A stretch of 64,000 bases of DNA from Trichloromonas sp034006665 (GTDB lineage Bacteria > Desulfobacterota > Desulfuromonadia > Desulfuromonadales > Trichloromonadaceae): assembly GCF_034006665.1 (NCBI RefSeq), contig NZ_JAVESI010000001.1, positions 1 through 64,000 of the forward strand, read 5' to 3'. Numbering within the stretch: the stretch's first letter is position 1; every line of letters begins with the position of its first letter. The translations under genes were made by a program, and so were the position numbers. The notes beneath the pieces are model-generated. The model had not been told where the DNA came from and did no database searches. It saw only the letters and a program-made list of their open reading frames with translations. Below are positions 43,445 to 52,576 of the stretch, one piece after another.

Positions 43445-43735
43445 ATGACCTACGAAGAACTGCGCAAGGCCCGGGAGCTGTTCGGTCTGGGCGAACGGGC
43501 CGGCCTCAAGGAGATCAAGGCCCGGCACCGGGCCCTGGTAAAGCGCCACCATCCCGACCAGAACAGCGGTCATATCCCGGAACGGATCCGGGAAATCAAC
43601 GCCGCCTACCGGGTACTCACGGAATACTGCAACAACTATCGTTTCTGTTTTACACAGGAGGAGTTTCTCGAACAGAATCCGGAAGAGCGGCTGCGCCGGC
43701 AGTTCGCTCAGGACCCGGTCTGGGGCGGGAACTGA
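43445..43735 (+). CDS. J-domain protein (DnaJ-like)
   Basis: The 96-residue protein is essentially one J domain: TYEELRKARELFGL, then KEIKARHRALVKRHHPDQN with the HPD motif, then IREINAAYRVLTEYC. A short tail contains EEFLEQNPEERLRRQFAQDPVWGG. It should stimulate an Hsp70 ATPase; it lacks the zinc and substrate domains of full DnaJ, so it is a class C-type co-chaperone. The start follows AAGGAGAGCGGG. Confidence 0.9.
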   Translation: MTYEELRKARELFGLGERAGLKEIKARHRALVKRHHPDQNSGHIPERIREINAAYRVLTEYCNNYRFCFTQEEFLEQNPEERLRRQFAQDPVWGGN

Positions 43736-43741
43736 CGGGGC

Positions 43742-44365
43742 TCAGCCCAGCAGTTCGAAGAGTTGAGTATCGTCGTTGAAGTTGTAGATTTCCCCGGTTT
43801 CAATGATGTAGTGCCAGCCGTGGATGTTGAGCTTGCCCTGCCGGTAGCGCTCGGCCACATAGGGATAGGTCAGCAGGTTTTTCATCTGCACCAGCACGTT
43901 GACCTGCTCGGTGAGCCACTCCCGCTCCTCGGGGGAATCTCCCGTCATCAACCGATCGACACGCCCCTTGACCTCCCGGGAAACCTCCAGCCACTTGCGC
44001 ACGTGGGGAAGATGGTCGAGCCGCTCCGGCGGCAGATTGAGGGCGGCACAGCCGCCGCAGTTGGAGTGGCCACAGACGACGATGGTATCGACTTTGAGGG
44101 CGAGGACGGCGTATTCGATGACCGAGGTGGTGGCGACATACTCCTCGGTCTGCCGGTAGGGGGGAACGATGTTGGCGATGTTGCGAACAATGAAGAGCTC
44201 ACCGGGATCGGTCTGGGTGATGAGATTGGGCACTACCCGCGAGTCAGAGCAGCCGATAAAGAGCGTGTGGGGATTCTGTTTGCGGCTGATCTCCTGGAAA
44301 AGATCGCGATGACGTTCAAAGTCCTCCGCCATGAATTTCATGTAGCCGTTGAACAGTCGTTCCAT
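43742..44365 (-). CDS. Beta-class carbonic anhydrase
   Basis: A 207-residue zinc enzyme interconverting CO2 and bicarbonate. The zinc ligands are in FIGCSDSRVVPN (Cys, with the Asp-Arg dyad) and VVCGHSNCGGCAALN (His and Cys). ELFIVRNIANIVPPY and the C-terminal NIHGWHYIIETGEIYNF are typical. The ATG at 44365 is preferred to the adjacent GTG because of its distance from AGGAGG. It converges with the J-domain gene with a six-base gap. Confidence 0.95.
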   Translation of the reverse strand: MERLFNGYMKFMAEDFERHRDLFQEISRKQNPHTLFIGCSDSRVVPNLITQTDPGELFIVRNIANIVPPYRQTEEYVATTSVIEYAVLALKVDTIVVCGHSNCGGCAALNLPPERLDHLPHVRKWLEVSREVKGRVDRLMTGDSPEEREWLTEQVNVLVQMKNLLTYPYVAERYRQGKLNIHGWHYIIETGEIYNFNDDTQLFELLG

Positions 44366-44462
44366 CACACCTCCTGGAAAAGAAACCAGAGTATTTTAGT
44401 AGGCCTTCCGACGGGAAAATAGCTGTAATGAAAAGCATTGTCAAGCCGTTAATCCCGATGGC

Positions 44463-45185
44463 TCAATGGTCCAACCCGAGAAAATCGAGAACCGTCTCCA
44501 ACTCACGGTTGACGATCTGTTCCCAGCGAAGGCCGAGAGACTCCAGTTCCCGCAGGGCCACTTCGAACTCACCGACCCCCTGGGCGATATGAGCGTCGCT
44601 GCCGATGGTCACCGGCGCCCCCAATTCGGCGCAGAGCCGAATGATCTCCCGACAGTTGCCGCAACTCCCCTTGCGACTGATGACGAAGGAAGAGTTGTTG
44701 ATTTCCAGCGCGGTGCCGGTGGCGACGCTGCGCTCCACCACCGCCCGGTAGTCGATGGGAAAATGGGGGTTGCCGGGATGGGAGATGACCTTGACCCGGG
44801 GATGCTCCATGACCGCCAGCAGCGCCCGGGTGTTCTCCTCCAGGCCGCGTCCGTCGAAACCGCAGTCTTCGTGAAATCCCGCCATCACCAGATCGAGACG
44901 CTCCAGCAGATGCTCGTCGAGATCGAGCTGCCCGATCCCGAGAATGTTGGCCTCGATGCCGCGCAGCACCCGCACCCCGTGCAGCATTTCGGGAATGAAA
45001 CGCAAGGCGGCGAAGTGATAGGGATGCGGCCCTCCCGGCAAGGCCGGACCGTGATCGGTCATGGCGATCATGCGCAATCCCCGCCGGGCCGCCTCTATGG
45101 CAATTTCATTGATGGTGCTGTAGGCGTGGCCCGAAGCCAGGGTATGGACATGCAAATCGGCCTGAGGATGATGCGGATACGCCAT
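44463..45185 (-). CDS. PHP-domain phosphoesterase (YcdX-like)
   Basis: The 240-residue protein has the PHP metal-binding motifs ADLHVHTLASGHAYST, MIAMTDHGPALPG, GIEANIL, HPGNPHFPID and IGSDAHIA. It would be a trinuclear-metal phosphoesterase of unknown substrate, similar to the YcdX family. The ATG at 45185 follows GGGAGG; the upstream frame to 45335 overlaps the divergent promoter region and is not supported. Confidence 0.92.
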   Translation of the reverse strand: MAYPHHPQADLHVHTLASGHAYSTINEIAIEAARRGLRMIAMTDHGPALPGGPHPYHFAALRFIPEMLHGVRVLRGIEANILGIGQLDLDEHLLERLDLVMAGFHEDCGFDGRGLEENTRALLAVMEHPRVKVISHPGNPHFPIDYRAVVERSVATGTALEINNSSFVISRKGSCGNCREIIRLCAELGAPVTIGSDAHIAQGVGEFEVALRELESLGLRWEQIVNRELETVLDFLGLDH

Positions 45186-45349
45186 GAAAGTTGCCTCCCG
45201 GAGCAATTCGTGTGAAAGCGTACACATAACACAGTTTGCCGGGAATGGCCAGCTTCGCCGAGCGGGAATCGCGCAAAGGCCTTGTGAGCCGGGACGGAGC
45301 GTGCTATTTATTGTAGTCTTGCTTAAAACCCGCAACCGACAGGCCCTCC

Positions 45350-47878
45350 ATGCAAACCGTCGACATCCCCCCGCAGATCGCCCGTCCGGCCCGCTACCTC
45401 GGTGGCGAACTGGGGAGCCTGCGCAAAGACCCCGCGACCGTCGATCTCACCATCGCCTTGGCCTTCCCAGACGTCTACGAAGTGGGAATGAGCCACCTCG
45501 GTCTGGCGATTCTCTACCATATCCTCAACGCCCGGGACGGCCTCGCCGCCGAGCGGGTCTACGCCCCTTGGCCAGACATGGCCAAAGAGCTGCGGGACCA
45601 GGGACGCCCCCTGGCGACCCTGGAATCGAACCGCCCTTTGGCGACCTTCGACATCGTCGGCTTCACCCTGCAATACGAACTTTCTTACAGCAATGTCCTG
45701 GCCATGCTCGATCTGGCCGGCATTCCCCGCCGTCGCGAAGTACGCAACGCCTCAGCACCGCTGATCCTGGTCGGCGGCCCCTGCGCCTTCAATCCTGAGC
45801 CGCTGGCCGACTTCATCGACGCGGCGGTTATCGGTGATGCCGAAGAAGCTCTGGTCGAGGTGGCGGAAACGGTACGCACCGCGAAACAGGCGGGCGAATC
45901 ACGCGCGCGCCTGCTCGAACGCCTGGCGGCCATCGAGGGGGTCTACGTGCCGTCCTTCTTCGCCGTCGACTACCAGACCGACGGCCGCATCGCCGCCATC
46001 CGTCCCCTCCGCGAAGGCTACTCCAAAGTGCGCCGGCGCTTTCTCGTCGATCTCGACAGCGCGCCCTATCCGACCCGTCCCATCGTCCCCTTCATGAGCA
46101 CCGTCCACGACCGGGTGGCGGTGGAGATCGCCCGCGGCTGCACCCGCGGCTGCCGCTTCTGCCAGGCCGGCTACATCTACCGGCCGGTACGGGAGCGGAG
46201 CCCGGGACGCATCGTCTCGATCATCGAGGAGTCCCTGAACCATTCGGGCTACGAGGAAGTCTCCCTCCTCTCCCTCTCCACCGGCGACTTCACCTGCATC
46301 GAGCCGCTGCTCAAGGAGCTGATGGCCCGTCATGCCGACGACAAGGTAGCGATTTCCTTCCCCAGCCTGCGCGTCGGTTCCCTCACCGAAGGACTGATGG
46401 AGGAGATCAAGAAGGTCCGCAAAACCGGCTTTACCCTCGCCCCGGAAGCAGGGAGCGAACGCCTGCGCCAAAGCATCAACAAGGGGATCACCGAAGCGGA
46501 CCTGCTCGACACCACCCGCGCCGCCTTCGCCCTCGGCTGGCGCATCATCAAACTCTATTTCATGATGGGCCTGCCGACGGAAACGGATGAAGACCTCGAC
46601 GCCATCGTCGACCTGGCGGCCCAGGTCAAGCGCACCGGGCGGGGCACCCCCGGCGGCGCCGACGTCAACGTCGCCGTCTCGACCTTCGTCCCCAAGGCGC
46701 ACACCCCTTTTCAGTGGGAAGCGCAGCTCGGCATCGACGAGACCCTGCGCCGTCAGCAACGGCTGCGTGACGGCCTGCGCCAGAAAAAATTGCGGCTGAA
46801 ATGGCACGACGCCCGCCTCTCCTTCATGGAGGGGGTCTTCGCCCGGGGGGACCGGCGCCTTGGCGCGGTCCTGGAAAAAGCCGTCGATCTCGGCTGCGGT
46901 TTCGACGGCTGGCACGAGCACTTCCGTTTCGACGCCTGGCTGGAGGCCTTTGCCGCCTGCGCCATCGACCCGACCTGGTATCTGCGCGAGCGTGCGGAGG
47001 ATGAAATCTTCCCCTGGGAGTACATCGACTGCGGCATCCCCAAGAGCTTCTTCGCCGCCGAGCGCCGCCGCTCGCGGGGGGGCGACCCCACCCCCGACTG
47101 CCGGGGCGGAAAGTGCCATGGCTGCGGCATCTGCGACTTTGAAACCTTACGCATGCGCCTGAGCGACGATACCCGCATGCCGCCGCGTCCGCCGGCTCGG
47201 GAACAGTTCACCCCCGACCAGGAAGGACGCTACCGGCTGCGTCTGCGTCTTTCCAAGGACGGCCGGGCGCGGATGATCTCCCATCTCGAATTCATGAACG
47301 TCGTGCAGCGGGCGGTGCGGCGGGCCGGGCTCCCCCTGCGCTTCTCCCAGGGCTTTCATCCGGCGCCGCGCATCTCCTTCCCCGATGCCCTGCCCACCGG
47401 GGTGGCGAGCGACGCCGAAATCATCGACTTGGAACTCTATCGTCCGGTTGACGCCGAAGAAGCGGTCCGGGCCCTCGCCACCCAGCTTCCGGAAGGTCTG
47501 CGGATTCTTGCGGGAGCCATGGTCGACTGGCGTACCCCGGCCCCTTCGACAAGCATCGTCGCTTCTGTTTATCATGTGCGCCTGCCGGCGGACCCGCCGG
47601 CGGACCTGGACGAACGCCTCGCTGCCTTTCTCACCGCCGAGCATGTTCCCGCCCTGCGCGAAAAGGGGGACGGGCGAACAGTCGAAGTCGACCTGCGTCG
47701 GGGAGTGCTGGAGCTGGAACGGCGGGAAGACGACCTACTGCTGACCCTGGCCAAGGGCAGCCCGACTCTGCTCGCCGGGCATCTGCTTAGCCTGGATATC
47801 GATCAGGCGCGGCGGCTCGACATCCGCAAGACCGCCGTGCGCCTCGCCGCAGGCGTTGCCGGGGCCGGGGCCGAATAA
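45350..47878 (+). CDS. Radical SAM protein (TIGR03960-like) fused to a DUF2344 domain
   Basis: The 842-residue protein contains a B12-binding-like N-terminal part, then a radical SAM domain with CTRGCRFCQAGYIYRP (about residue 263) and typical MMGLPTETDEDLDAIVDLA. A cysteine patch CRGGKCHGCGICDF lies near residue 583. The C-terminal 220 residues (YRLRLRLSKDGRARMISHLEFMNVVQRAVRRAG in part) are a TIGR03936/DUF2344 domain, often a separate gene downstream. The pair commonly precedes rng/rne, as here (77-base gap), which suggests a role around RNA or ribosome modification; the reaction is unknown. Confidence 0.92.
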   Translation: MQTVDIPPQIARPARYLGGELGSLRKDPATVDLTIALAFPDVYEVGMSHLGLAILYHILNARDGLAAERVYAPWPDMAKELRDQGRPLATLESNRPLATFDIVGFTLQYELSYSNVLAMLDLAGIPRRREVRNASAPLILVGGPCAFNPEPLADFIDAAVIGDAEEALVEVAETVRTAKQAGESRARLLERLAAIEGVYVPSFFAVDYQTDGRIAAIRPLREGYSKVRRRFLVDLDSAPYPTRPIVPFMSTVHDRVAVEIARGCTRGCRFCQAGYIYRPVRERSPGRIVSIIEESLNHSGYEEVSLLSLSTGDFTCIEPLLKELMARHADDKVAISFPSLRVGSLTEGLMEEIKKVRKTGFTLAPEAGSERLRQSINKGITEADLLDTTRAAFALGWRIIKLYFMMGLPTETDEDLDAIVDLAAQVKRTGRGTPGGADVNVAVSTFVPKAHTPFQWEAQLGIDETLRRQQRLRDGLRQKKLRLKWHDARLSFMEGVFARGDRRLGAVLEKAVDLGCGFDGWHEHFRFDAWLEAFAACAIDPTWYLRERAEDEIFPWEYIDCGIPKSFFAAERRRSRGGDPTPDCRGGKCHGCGICDFETLRMRLSDDTRMPPRPPAREQFTPDQEGRYRLRLRLSKDGRARMISHLEFMNVVQRAVRRAGLPLRFSQGFHPAPRISFPDALPTGVASDAEIIDLELYRPVDAEEAVRALATQLPEGLRILAGAMVDWRTPAPSTSIVASVYHVRLPADPPADLDERLAAFLTAEHVPALREKGDGRTVEVDLRRGVLELERREDDLLLTLAKGSPTLLAGHLLSLDIDQARRLDIRKTAVRLAAGVAGAGAE

Positions 47879-47955
47879 ATTTTTTTACACGAACTTCCAT
47901 CGATATAACGAGTTACGAGTTTTTCCTTTTTCATCTTAAGACAGACGGAGGTCCC

Positions 47956-49470
47956 ATGGCCAAAGAACTGGTCATCAACACCACCTCCCACGAAACCCGC
48001 GTCGCTCTGCTGGAAAACGGCCATATCGCCGAACTCTACATTGAGCGCACCCGGGAACGGGGGATCGTGGGTAACATCTACCTCGGCAAGGTCATCCGCG
48101 TGCTTCCCGGCATGCAAGCGGCCTTTGTCGACATCGGCCTGGAAAAAGCGGCTTTTCTTTACGTCGCCGACGTCCTCGACGAGATGGAGGCGGTCGAGCA
48201 ATTCATCGACGGGGGCAGCTCCCACGCCAAGCCCGAGGACGACGGCGGCAAACCGGAACGCCCGCCCCTGCCGCCGATTGAAGATCTGCTCCAGGAGGGA
48301 CAGGAAATCCTCGTCCAGGTCGCCAAGGAGCCCCTCGGCACCAAGGGCGCCCGTATCACCTCACACATCTCCCTGCCGGGTCGGCACCTGGTCTATATGC
48401 CCACCGTCGACCACATCGGCATCTCCCGGCGCATCGAGAACGAAGAGGAAAAGGACCGTCTGCGCCGCATCGTCGAAGAGATCCGCCCCTTAGGCACCGG
48501 CTTCATCGTGCGCACCGCTGCCGAAGGCAAAAGCGAGGAGGATCTGCGCGCCGATATGCAATTTCTCGTTGGGCTCTGGAAAGAGATCGCCCGGCGCCGC
48601 GAGGAGCGACACGCCACCTGCCTGATCCACTCGGACCTCGACGTCACCAGCAAGGTGCTGCGCGACATTCTCACCGAGGACGTGAGCCGCATCGTCGTCG
48701 ACTCGCAGGTCGAATACAACAAGATCGTCCGCTTTCTCGGCACCTTCATGCCCAAGTTGCAATATGTCATCGAACTTTACGATGAAACGGAGCCGATCTT
48801 CGACGCCTTCGGCCTGGAAGTGGAGATCGCCCGCGCCCTCGGGCGCAAGGTCTGGCTCAAGAGCGGCGGCCACATCATCATCGAACAGACCGAGGCCCTG
48901 ACCGCCGTCGACGTCAACACCGGCCGCTTCGTCGGCAAGCACAACCTGGAAGACACCATCCTCAAGACCAATCTCGAAGCGGTCAAGGAGATCGCCTTCC
49001 AGCTGCGCCTGCGCAACATCGGCGGGTTGATCATCATCGACTTCATCGACATGGAGAAAGAGGTCCACCGGGAAAAGGTCCACTCGGCCCTGGAGGAAGC
49101 CCTCAAGAACGACAAGGCCAAGACCAATATCCTTAAAATTTCCGAGTTGGGTCTGGTGGAGATGACCCGCAAACGGGTGCGGGAGAGCATCGGCCGCACC
49201 CTCTGCGAACCCTGCCCCTACTGCGAGGGGAAGGGTTACGTCAAGAGCCGGGTCACCACCGTCTACGAAATTTTCCGCGAGCTGCGCCGGGAAATTCCCG
49301 GGATGCCCGGCAATCGCCTGAGCCTGCTGGTTCATCCGGACATCGCCGCGCTCCTCTACGACGAGGAACGCTCCGGCATCGAGGAACTGGAGCAGCTCTT
49401 CGCCAAGCAGATCAGCATCACCGCCCGCCCCGATTATCACTTGGAAGAATTCGAAATCGTCATGGAGTAA
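47956..49470 (+). CDS. rng: Ribonuclease G
   Basis: A 504-residue RNase E/G family endoribonuclease. It has the S1-like RNA-binding region (GIVGNIYLGKVIRVLPGMQAAFVDIGLEKAAFLYVAD in part), the catalytic DNase I-like segment with TAVDVNTGRFVG and GLIIIDFIDME carrying the metal-binding aspartates, and the zinc-link CEPCPYCEGKG. It has no RNase E C-terminal scaffold. It acts in 5' maturation of 16S rRNA and mRNA decay. Its position before rplU-rpmA is the usual one. Confidence 0.95.
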   Translation: MAKELVINTTSHETRVALLENGHIAELYIERTRERGIVGNIYLGKVIRVLPGMQAAFVDIGLEKAAFLYVADVLDEMEAVEQFIDGGSSHAKPEDDGGKPERPPLPPIEDLLQEGQEILVQVAKEPLGTKGARITSHISLPGRHLVYMPTVDHIGISRRIENEEEKDRLRRIVEEIRPLGTGFIVRTAAEGKSEEDLRADMQFLVGLWKEIARRREERHATCLIHSDLDVTSKVLRDILTEDVSRIVVDSQVEYNKIVRFLGTFMPKLQYVIELYDETEPIFDAFGLEVEIARALGRKVWLKSGGHIIIEQTEALTAVDVNTGRFVGKHNLEDTILKTNLEAVKEIAFQLRLRNIGGLIIIDFIDMEKEVHREKVHSALEEALKNDKAKTNILKISELGLVEMTRKRVRESIGRTLCEPCPYCEGKGYVKSRVTTVYEIFRELRREIPGMPGNRLSLLVHPDIAALLYDEERSGIEELEQLFAKQISITARPDYHLEEFEIVME

Positions 49471-49480
49471 GGATTTTCCC

Positions 49481-49509
49481 TTGACAGCCCCAGGGGCGAC
49501 AAATATAGT
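49481..49509 (+). promoter_or_regulatory. Sigma-70 promoter for rplU-rpmA
   Basis: TTGACA (49481-49486) and TATAGT (49504-49509) are separated by 17 bases, a near-consensus housekeeping promoter. The transcription start would lie around 49516, about 42 bases before the rplU ATG. Confidence 0.85.
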
Positions 49510-49557
49510 GCTTTTTCGTCTTTAAAGGACAACCAAACCGAGAGCGAGGTGAATTGC

Positions 49558-49866
49558 ATGTACGCGGTAATCAAGACCGGAGGAAAACAGTACAAAGTTT
49601 CCGAAGGCGACCTGCTGAAGGTCGAGAAAATCGAAGGCGAGGTGGGCAGCACCATTGAGCTGAGCGAAGTCCTCATGGTCGGCGGAGAAGAGGTTAAAAT
49701 CGGAACACCTCTATTGCCTGGCGCGAAGGTCATGGCGCGCATCGTGGAGCAGGGAAAGGACAAAAAAATCCTGGTTTTCCACTCCCGGCGGCGCAAAACC
49801 CATCGTAAGCTGAACGGACACCGTCAACCGATCACCCGCCTGAAAATCACAGGCATCGAGGCTTAA
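49558..49866 (+). CDS. rplU: 50S ribosomal protein L21
   Basis: The 102-residue protein begins MYAVIKTGGKQYKVSEGD and carries FHSRRRKTHRKLNGHRQP near the end; both are diagnostic for L21. It binds 23S rRNA domain near L20. The ATG at 49558 is the conserved start; the GTG at 49549 would add three residues. A consensus promoter lies directly upstream and rpmA follows after 12 bases. Confidence 0.98.
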   Translation: MYAVIKTGGKQYKVSEGDLLKVEKIEGEVGSTIELSEVLMVGGEEVKIGTPLLPGAKVMARIVEQGKDKKILVFHSRRRKTHRKLNGHRQPITRLKITGIEA

Positions 49867-49878
49867 GGAGGCTTACCC

Positions 49879-50136
49879 ATGGCACACAAAAAGGGCGTCG
49901 GCAGCTCCAAGAACGGCCGCGACAGCGCCGGCCAACGGCTGGGGGTGAAGCGGTTCGGTGGCCAGCAAGTCACCGCGGGGTCGATTCTGGTCCGCCAGCG
50001 CGGCACCACCTTTCATCCCGGCAACAACGTCGGCTGCGGCAAGGACTACACCCTGTTCGCGCTGATCGACGGCGTGGTTAAATTCGAGCGCAAGGACAAG
50101 CTGCGCAAGAAGATCAGCGTCTACGCCGCTGAGTAA
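49879..50136 (+). CDS. rpmA: 50S ribosomal protein L27
   Basis: The 85-residue protein starts MAHKKGVGSSKNGRDS, followed by GVKRFGGQQVTAGSILVRQRGT, standard for L27. Its N-terminal tail reaches the peptidyl transferase centre. There is no N-terminal extension of the kind cleaved in Firmicutes. AAGGAGG precedes the start. A terminator closes the rplU-rpmA unit. Confidence 0.98.
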   Translation: MAHKKGVGSSKNGRDSAGQRLGVKRFGGQQVTAGSILVRQRGTTFHPGNNVGCGKDYTLFALIDGVVKFERKDKLRKKISVYAAE

Positions 50137-50167
50137 CGGCCCGCCGGCGGAGTCGCCAAAAAACTCG

Positions 50168-50206
50168 AAGCCCGAGGTTCGTCTTCAAGAACTTCGGGCT
50201 TTTTTC
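50168..50206 (+). terminator. Terminator after rpmA
   Basis: A 13-bp stem with one G-U pair (50168-50180 with 50189-50201) is followed by a run of T to 50206. Confidence 0.88.
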
Positions 50207-50240
50207 TTAATTACCGGCCCTGACCGAACGAGCACGCACC

Positions 50241-51281
50241 ATGAAATTCGTCGATGAAGTCAAAATCCATGTCAAGTCCGGCGACGGCGGGCGCGGCTGT
50301 CTTTCCTTTCGCCGCGAGAAATTCATCCCCCTAGGCGGGCCCGACGGCGGCGACGGCGGCAACGGCGGCAGTGTCTGGTTCCGCGTCGACAGCGGTCTGT
50401 CGACCCTCCTCGACTTCCGCTACAAGGTCCATTACAAGGCGGAGCGCGGCGCTCACGGCATGGGCAAGAACCGCCACGGCAAAGGCGGCGAGGATCTCTT
50501 CATCAGCGTCCCCCCCGGTACCCTGATCTATGACGACGACAGCGGCGAACTGCTCGCCGACCTCACCGAAAAGGATCAGCAGGTACTCCTGCTCAAGGGC
50601 GGCATGGGCGGCCGCGGCAACGCCCGCTTCGTCACCAGCACCAATCGCGCCCCGCGCCACACCCAGCCGGGCCTGCCGGGGGAAGAACGCAATCTGCGCC
50701 TACAACTTAAACTGCTCGCCGACGTCGGCCTGGTCGGCATGCCCAACGCCGGCAAATCGACCCTGATTGCGGCGGTTTCGGCGGCGCGGCCGAAGATCGC
50801 CGACTACCCCTTCACCACCCTCATTCCCAATCTCGGCGTGGTCTCCTGGGGCGGCTACAAATCCTTCGTCATGGCCGACATCCCCGGCCTCATCCAGGGG
50901 GCCAGCGAAGGACACGGCCTCGGCACCCGTTTCCTGCGCCATGTGGAGCGCACCAATCTCTTCCTGCACCTGGTCGACGCCTCTTCCATGCAAGAAGGGG
51001 ATCCCATCGCGAACTTCAAGATCATCAACCGCGAACTGGAACGGCACGACCCCAAACTCTTGGCCAAACGGCAGTTCGTGGTCCTGACCAAGCAGGATAT
51101 CACTGAGGTCCGCGAACGCCGGGACGAGCTCATTTCCTATTTCGAGGCGCGGGGCTACCGAGTCTTCCCTATCTCCGCCGCCACCGGTGACGGCACCAAA
51201 GCGCTGGTCGAAGCCGTCGGTCAGGAACTGGAGCGGCGGCGCCGGGACGAGCCGCCGGAGGATATGCCGGAGCAGCCTTGA
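50241..51281 (+). CDS. obgE: Obg-family GTPase (ObgE/CgtA)
   Basis: A 346-residue ribosome-associated GTPase that acts in 50S assembly and stress control. The glycine-rich Obg fold occupies residues 1-158 (GDGGRGCLSFRREKFIPLGGPDGGDGG in part). The G domain has GMPNAGKST (G1), the switch I region with TTLIPNLGVV, ADIPGLIQGASEG (G3) and TKQD (G4). No C-terminal extension of the E. coli type is visible. It keeps its usual place behind rpmA. Confidence 0.97.
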   Translation: MKFVDEVKIHVKSGDGGRGCLSFRREKFIPLGGPDGGDGGNGGSVWFRVDSGLSTLLDFRYKVHYKAERGAHGMGKNRHGKGGEDLFISVPPGTLIYDDDSGELLADLTEKDQQVLLLKGGMGGRGNARFVTSTNRAPRHTQPGLPGEERNLRLQLKLLADVGLVGMPNAGKSTLIAAVSAARPKIADYPFTTLIPNLGVVSWGGYKSFVMADIPGLIQGASEGHGLGTRFLRHVERTNLFLHLVDASSMQEGDPIANFKIINRELERHDPKLLAKRQFVVLTKQDITEVRERRDELISYFEARGYRVFPISAATGDGTKALVEAVGQELERRRRDEPPEDMPEQP

Positions 51282-51307
51282 CAGCCCTTTCTCTGCAAAG
51301 GTAAGAT
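51278..51307 (+). promoter_or_regulatory. Sigma-70-type promoter for proBA
   Basis: TTGACA (51278-51283) and TAAGAT (51302-51307) are 18 bases apart. The -35 box overlaps the obgE stop codon. The start of transcription would be about 45 bases before the proB ATG. Confidence 0.7.
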
Positions 51308-51360
51308 GGCGCCCGCCTTACCTTCGGAGCCCCTTTCAGCCGAGACAATCCATCCCGATC

Positions 51361-52506
51361 ATGCGAAAAAATCTCCTCTTTCACGTCAAGCGCGTCGTCG
51401 TCAAAGTCGGCAGCGGCGTCCTCTCCAACGGCGAAGGTCTGGACCGCCGGGCCATCGAGCAGCTCAGCCGCGATCTCGTCGAATTGCGCGAACGGGGCTA
51501 CGAAGTGCTGCTGGTCTCCTCCGGAGCGGTGGCTGCCGGCAAGGGGGATCTCGGCATCGTCGGCCGTCCCCGCACCATCCCCCTCAAGCAGGCGGCCGCC
51601 GCCATCGGCCAGAGCCGTCTGATCAGCTTCTACGAAGAGGCCTTTCACGCCCACGGGCGCAAGGTCGCGCAGGTGCTGCTGACCCGCGACGATCTCGCCA
51701 ACCGGCGTCGCTATCTCAACGCCCGCAACACCCTGATGACCCTGCTCGACTACGACGTGCTGCCGATCATCAACGAAAACGATACGGTGGTGGTTGACGA
51801 AATCCGCTTCGGCGACAACGACAATCTCTCGGCGATGGTTACCAATCTGACCGAAGCCAACCTGTTGGTTATCCTCTCGGATGTGGACGGTCTTTACGAC
51901 CGCGACCCCCGGGACAACCCGGAGGCCCGCCTGCTCCATGAAGTACCGCGCATCACCCAGGAGATCGAGGCGATGGCCGGCGGTTCCGGCAGCGACGTCG
52001 GTACCGGCGGCATGGCCACCAAGGTCCGGGCGGCCAAGCGCGCCGCTCTTTACGGCGTCGGCACGGTCATTCTCAACGGCCGCGAACCGGGAATGCTTGG
52101 ACGGCTCTTCGGCGGCGAACCGGTCGGCACCTACTTTTTTCCGGCCAGCAACCGCATGGCGGCGAAAAAACACTGGATCGCTTTTACCAAGAAGCCGCGC
52201 GGCAAGCTGATCCTCGATACCGGCGCCGTGACCGCTATCGTCGAGCGCGGCAAGAGCCTGCTCCCTTCCGGGATTCGCGGCGTCGAGGGAGGCTTCGACC
52301 GCGGGGACGCAGTGCGTCTGTGCGGCCCGGACGGCGAAGAGTTCGCCAAAGGAGTCATCAACTATTCCCTCGCCGAACTGCTGCGCATCATGGGCAAGAA
52401 AACCTCGGAAATCGAAGCCATTCTCGGCTATAAATATGGAAACGAGGTGGTCCACCGGGATAATCTGGCACTAAAGGATCCCCCACCGCCGAAGAACCAA
52501 GCCTGA
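51361..52506 (+). CDS. proB: Glutamate 5-kinase
   Basis: The 381-residue enzyme phosphorylates glutamate, the first step of proline synthesis. The amino-acid-kinase domain has RVVVKVGSGVLS, LVSSGAVAAGKGDLG, NENDTVVVDEIRFGDNDNLSAMV and SDVDGLYDRDP. A C-terminal PUA domain (about 280-370, GKLILDTGAVTAIVERGKSLLPSGI) is present as in E. coli. The ATG at 51361 lacks a strong ribosome binding site; the upstream frame lies inside obgE. proA follows after 70 bases. Confidence 0.97.
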   Translation: MRKNLLFHVKRVVVKVGSGVLSNGEGLDRRAIEQLSRDLVELRERGYEVLLVSSGAVAAGKGDLGIVGRPRTIPLKQAAAAIGQSRLISFYEEAFHAHGRKVAQVLLTRDDLANRRRYLNARNTLMTLLDYDVLPIINENDTVVVDEIRFGDNDNLSAMVTNLTEANLLVILSDVDGLYDRDPRDNPEARLLHEVPRITQEIEAMAGGSGSDVGTGGMATKVRAAKRAALYGVGTVILNGREPGMLGRLFGGEPVGTYFFPASNRMAAKKHWIAFTKKPRGKLILDTGAVTAIVERGKSLLPSGIRGVEGGFDRGDAVRLCGPDGEEFAKGVINYSLAELLRIMGKKTSEIEAILGYKYGNEVVHRDNLALKDPPPPKNQA

Positions 52507-52576
52507 CGGCGAGATGCGACATCCGCTCTTCCCGAGCGGCGTATGCCTGGGATATTCAGGGAACAAGGAGACGACG

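Noticed and set aside
45899..47119. Minus-strand open frame of 406 codons
   Set aside because: It is antisense to the radical SAM-DUF2344 gene and low in complexity.
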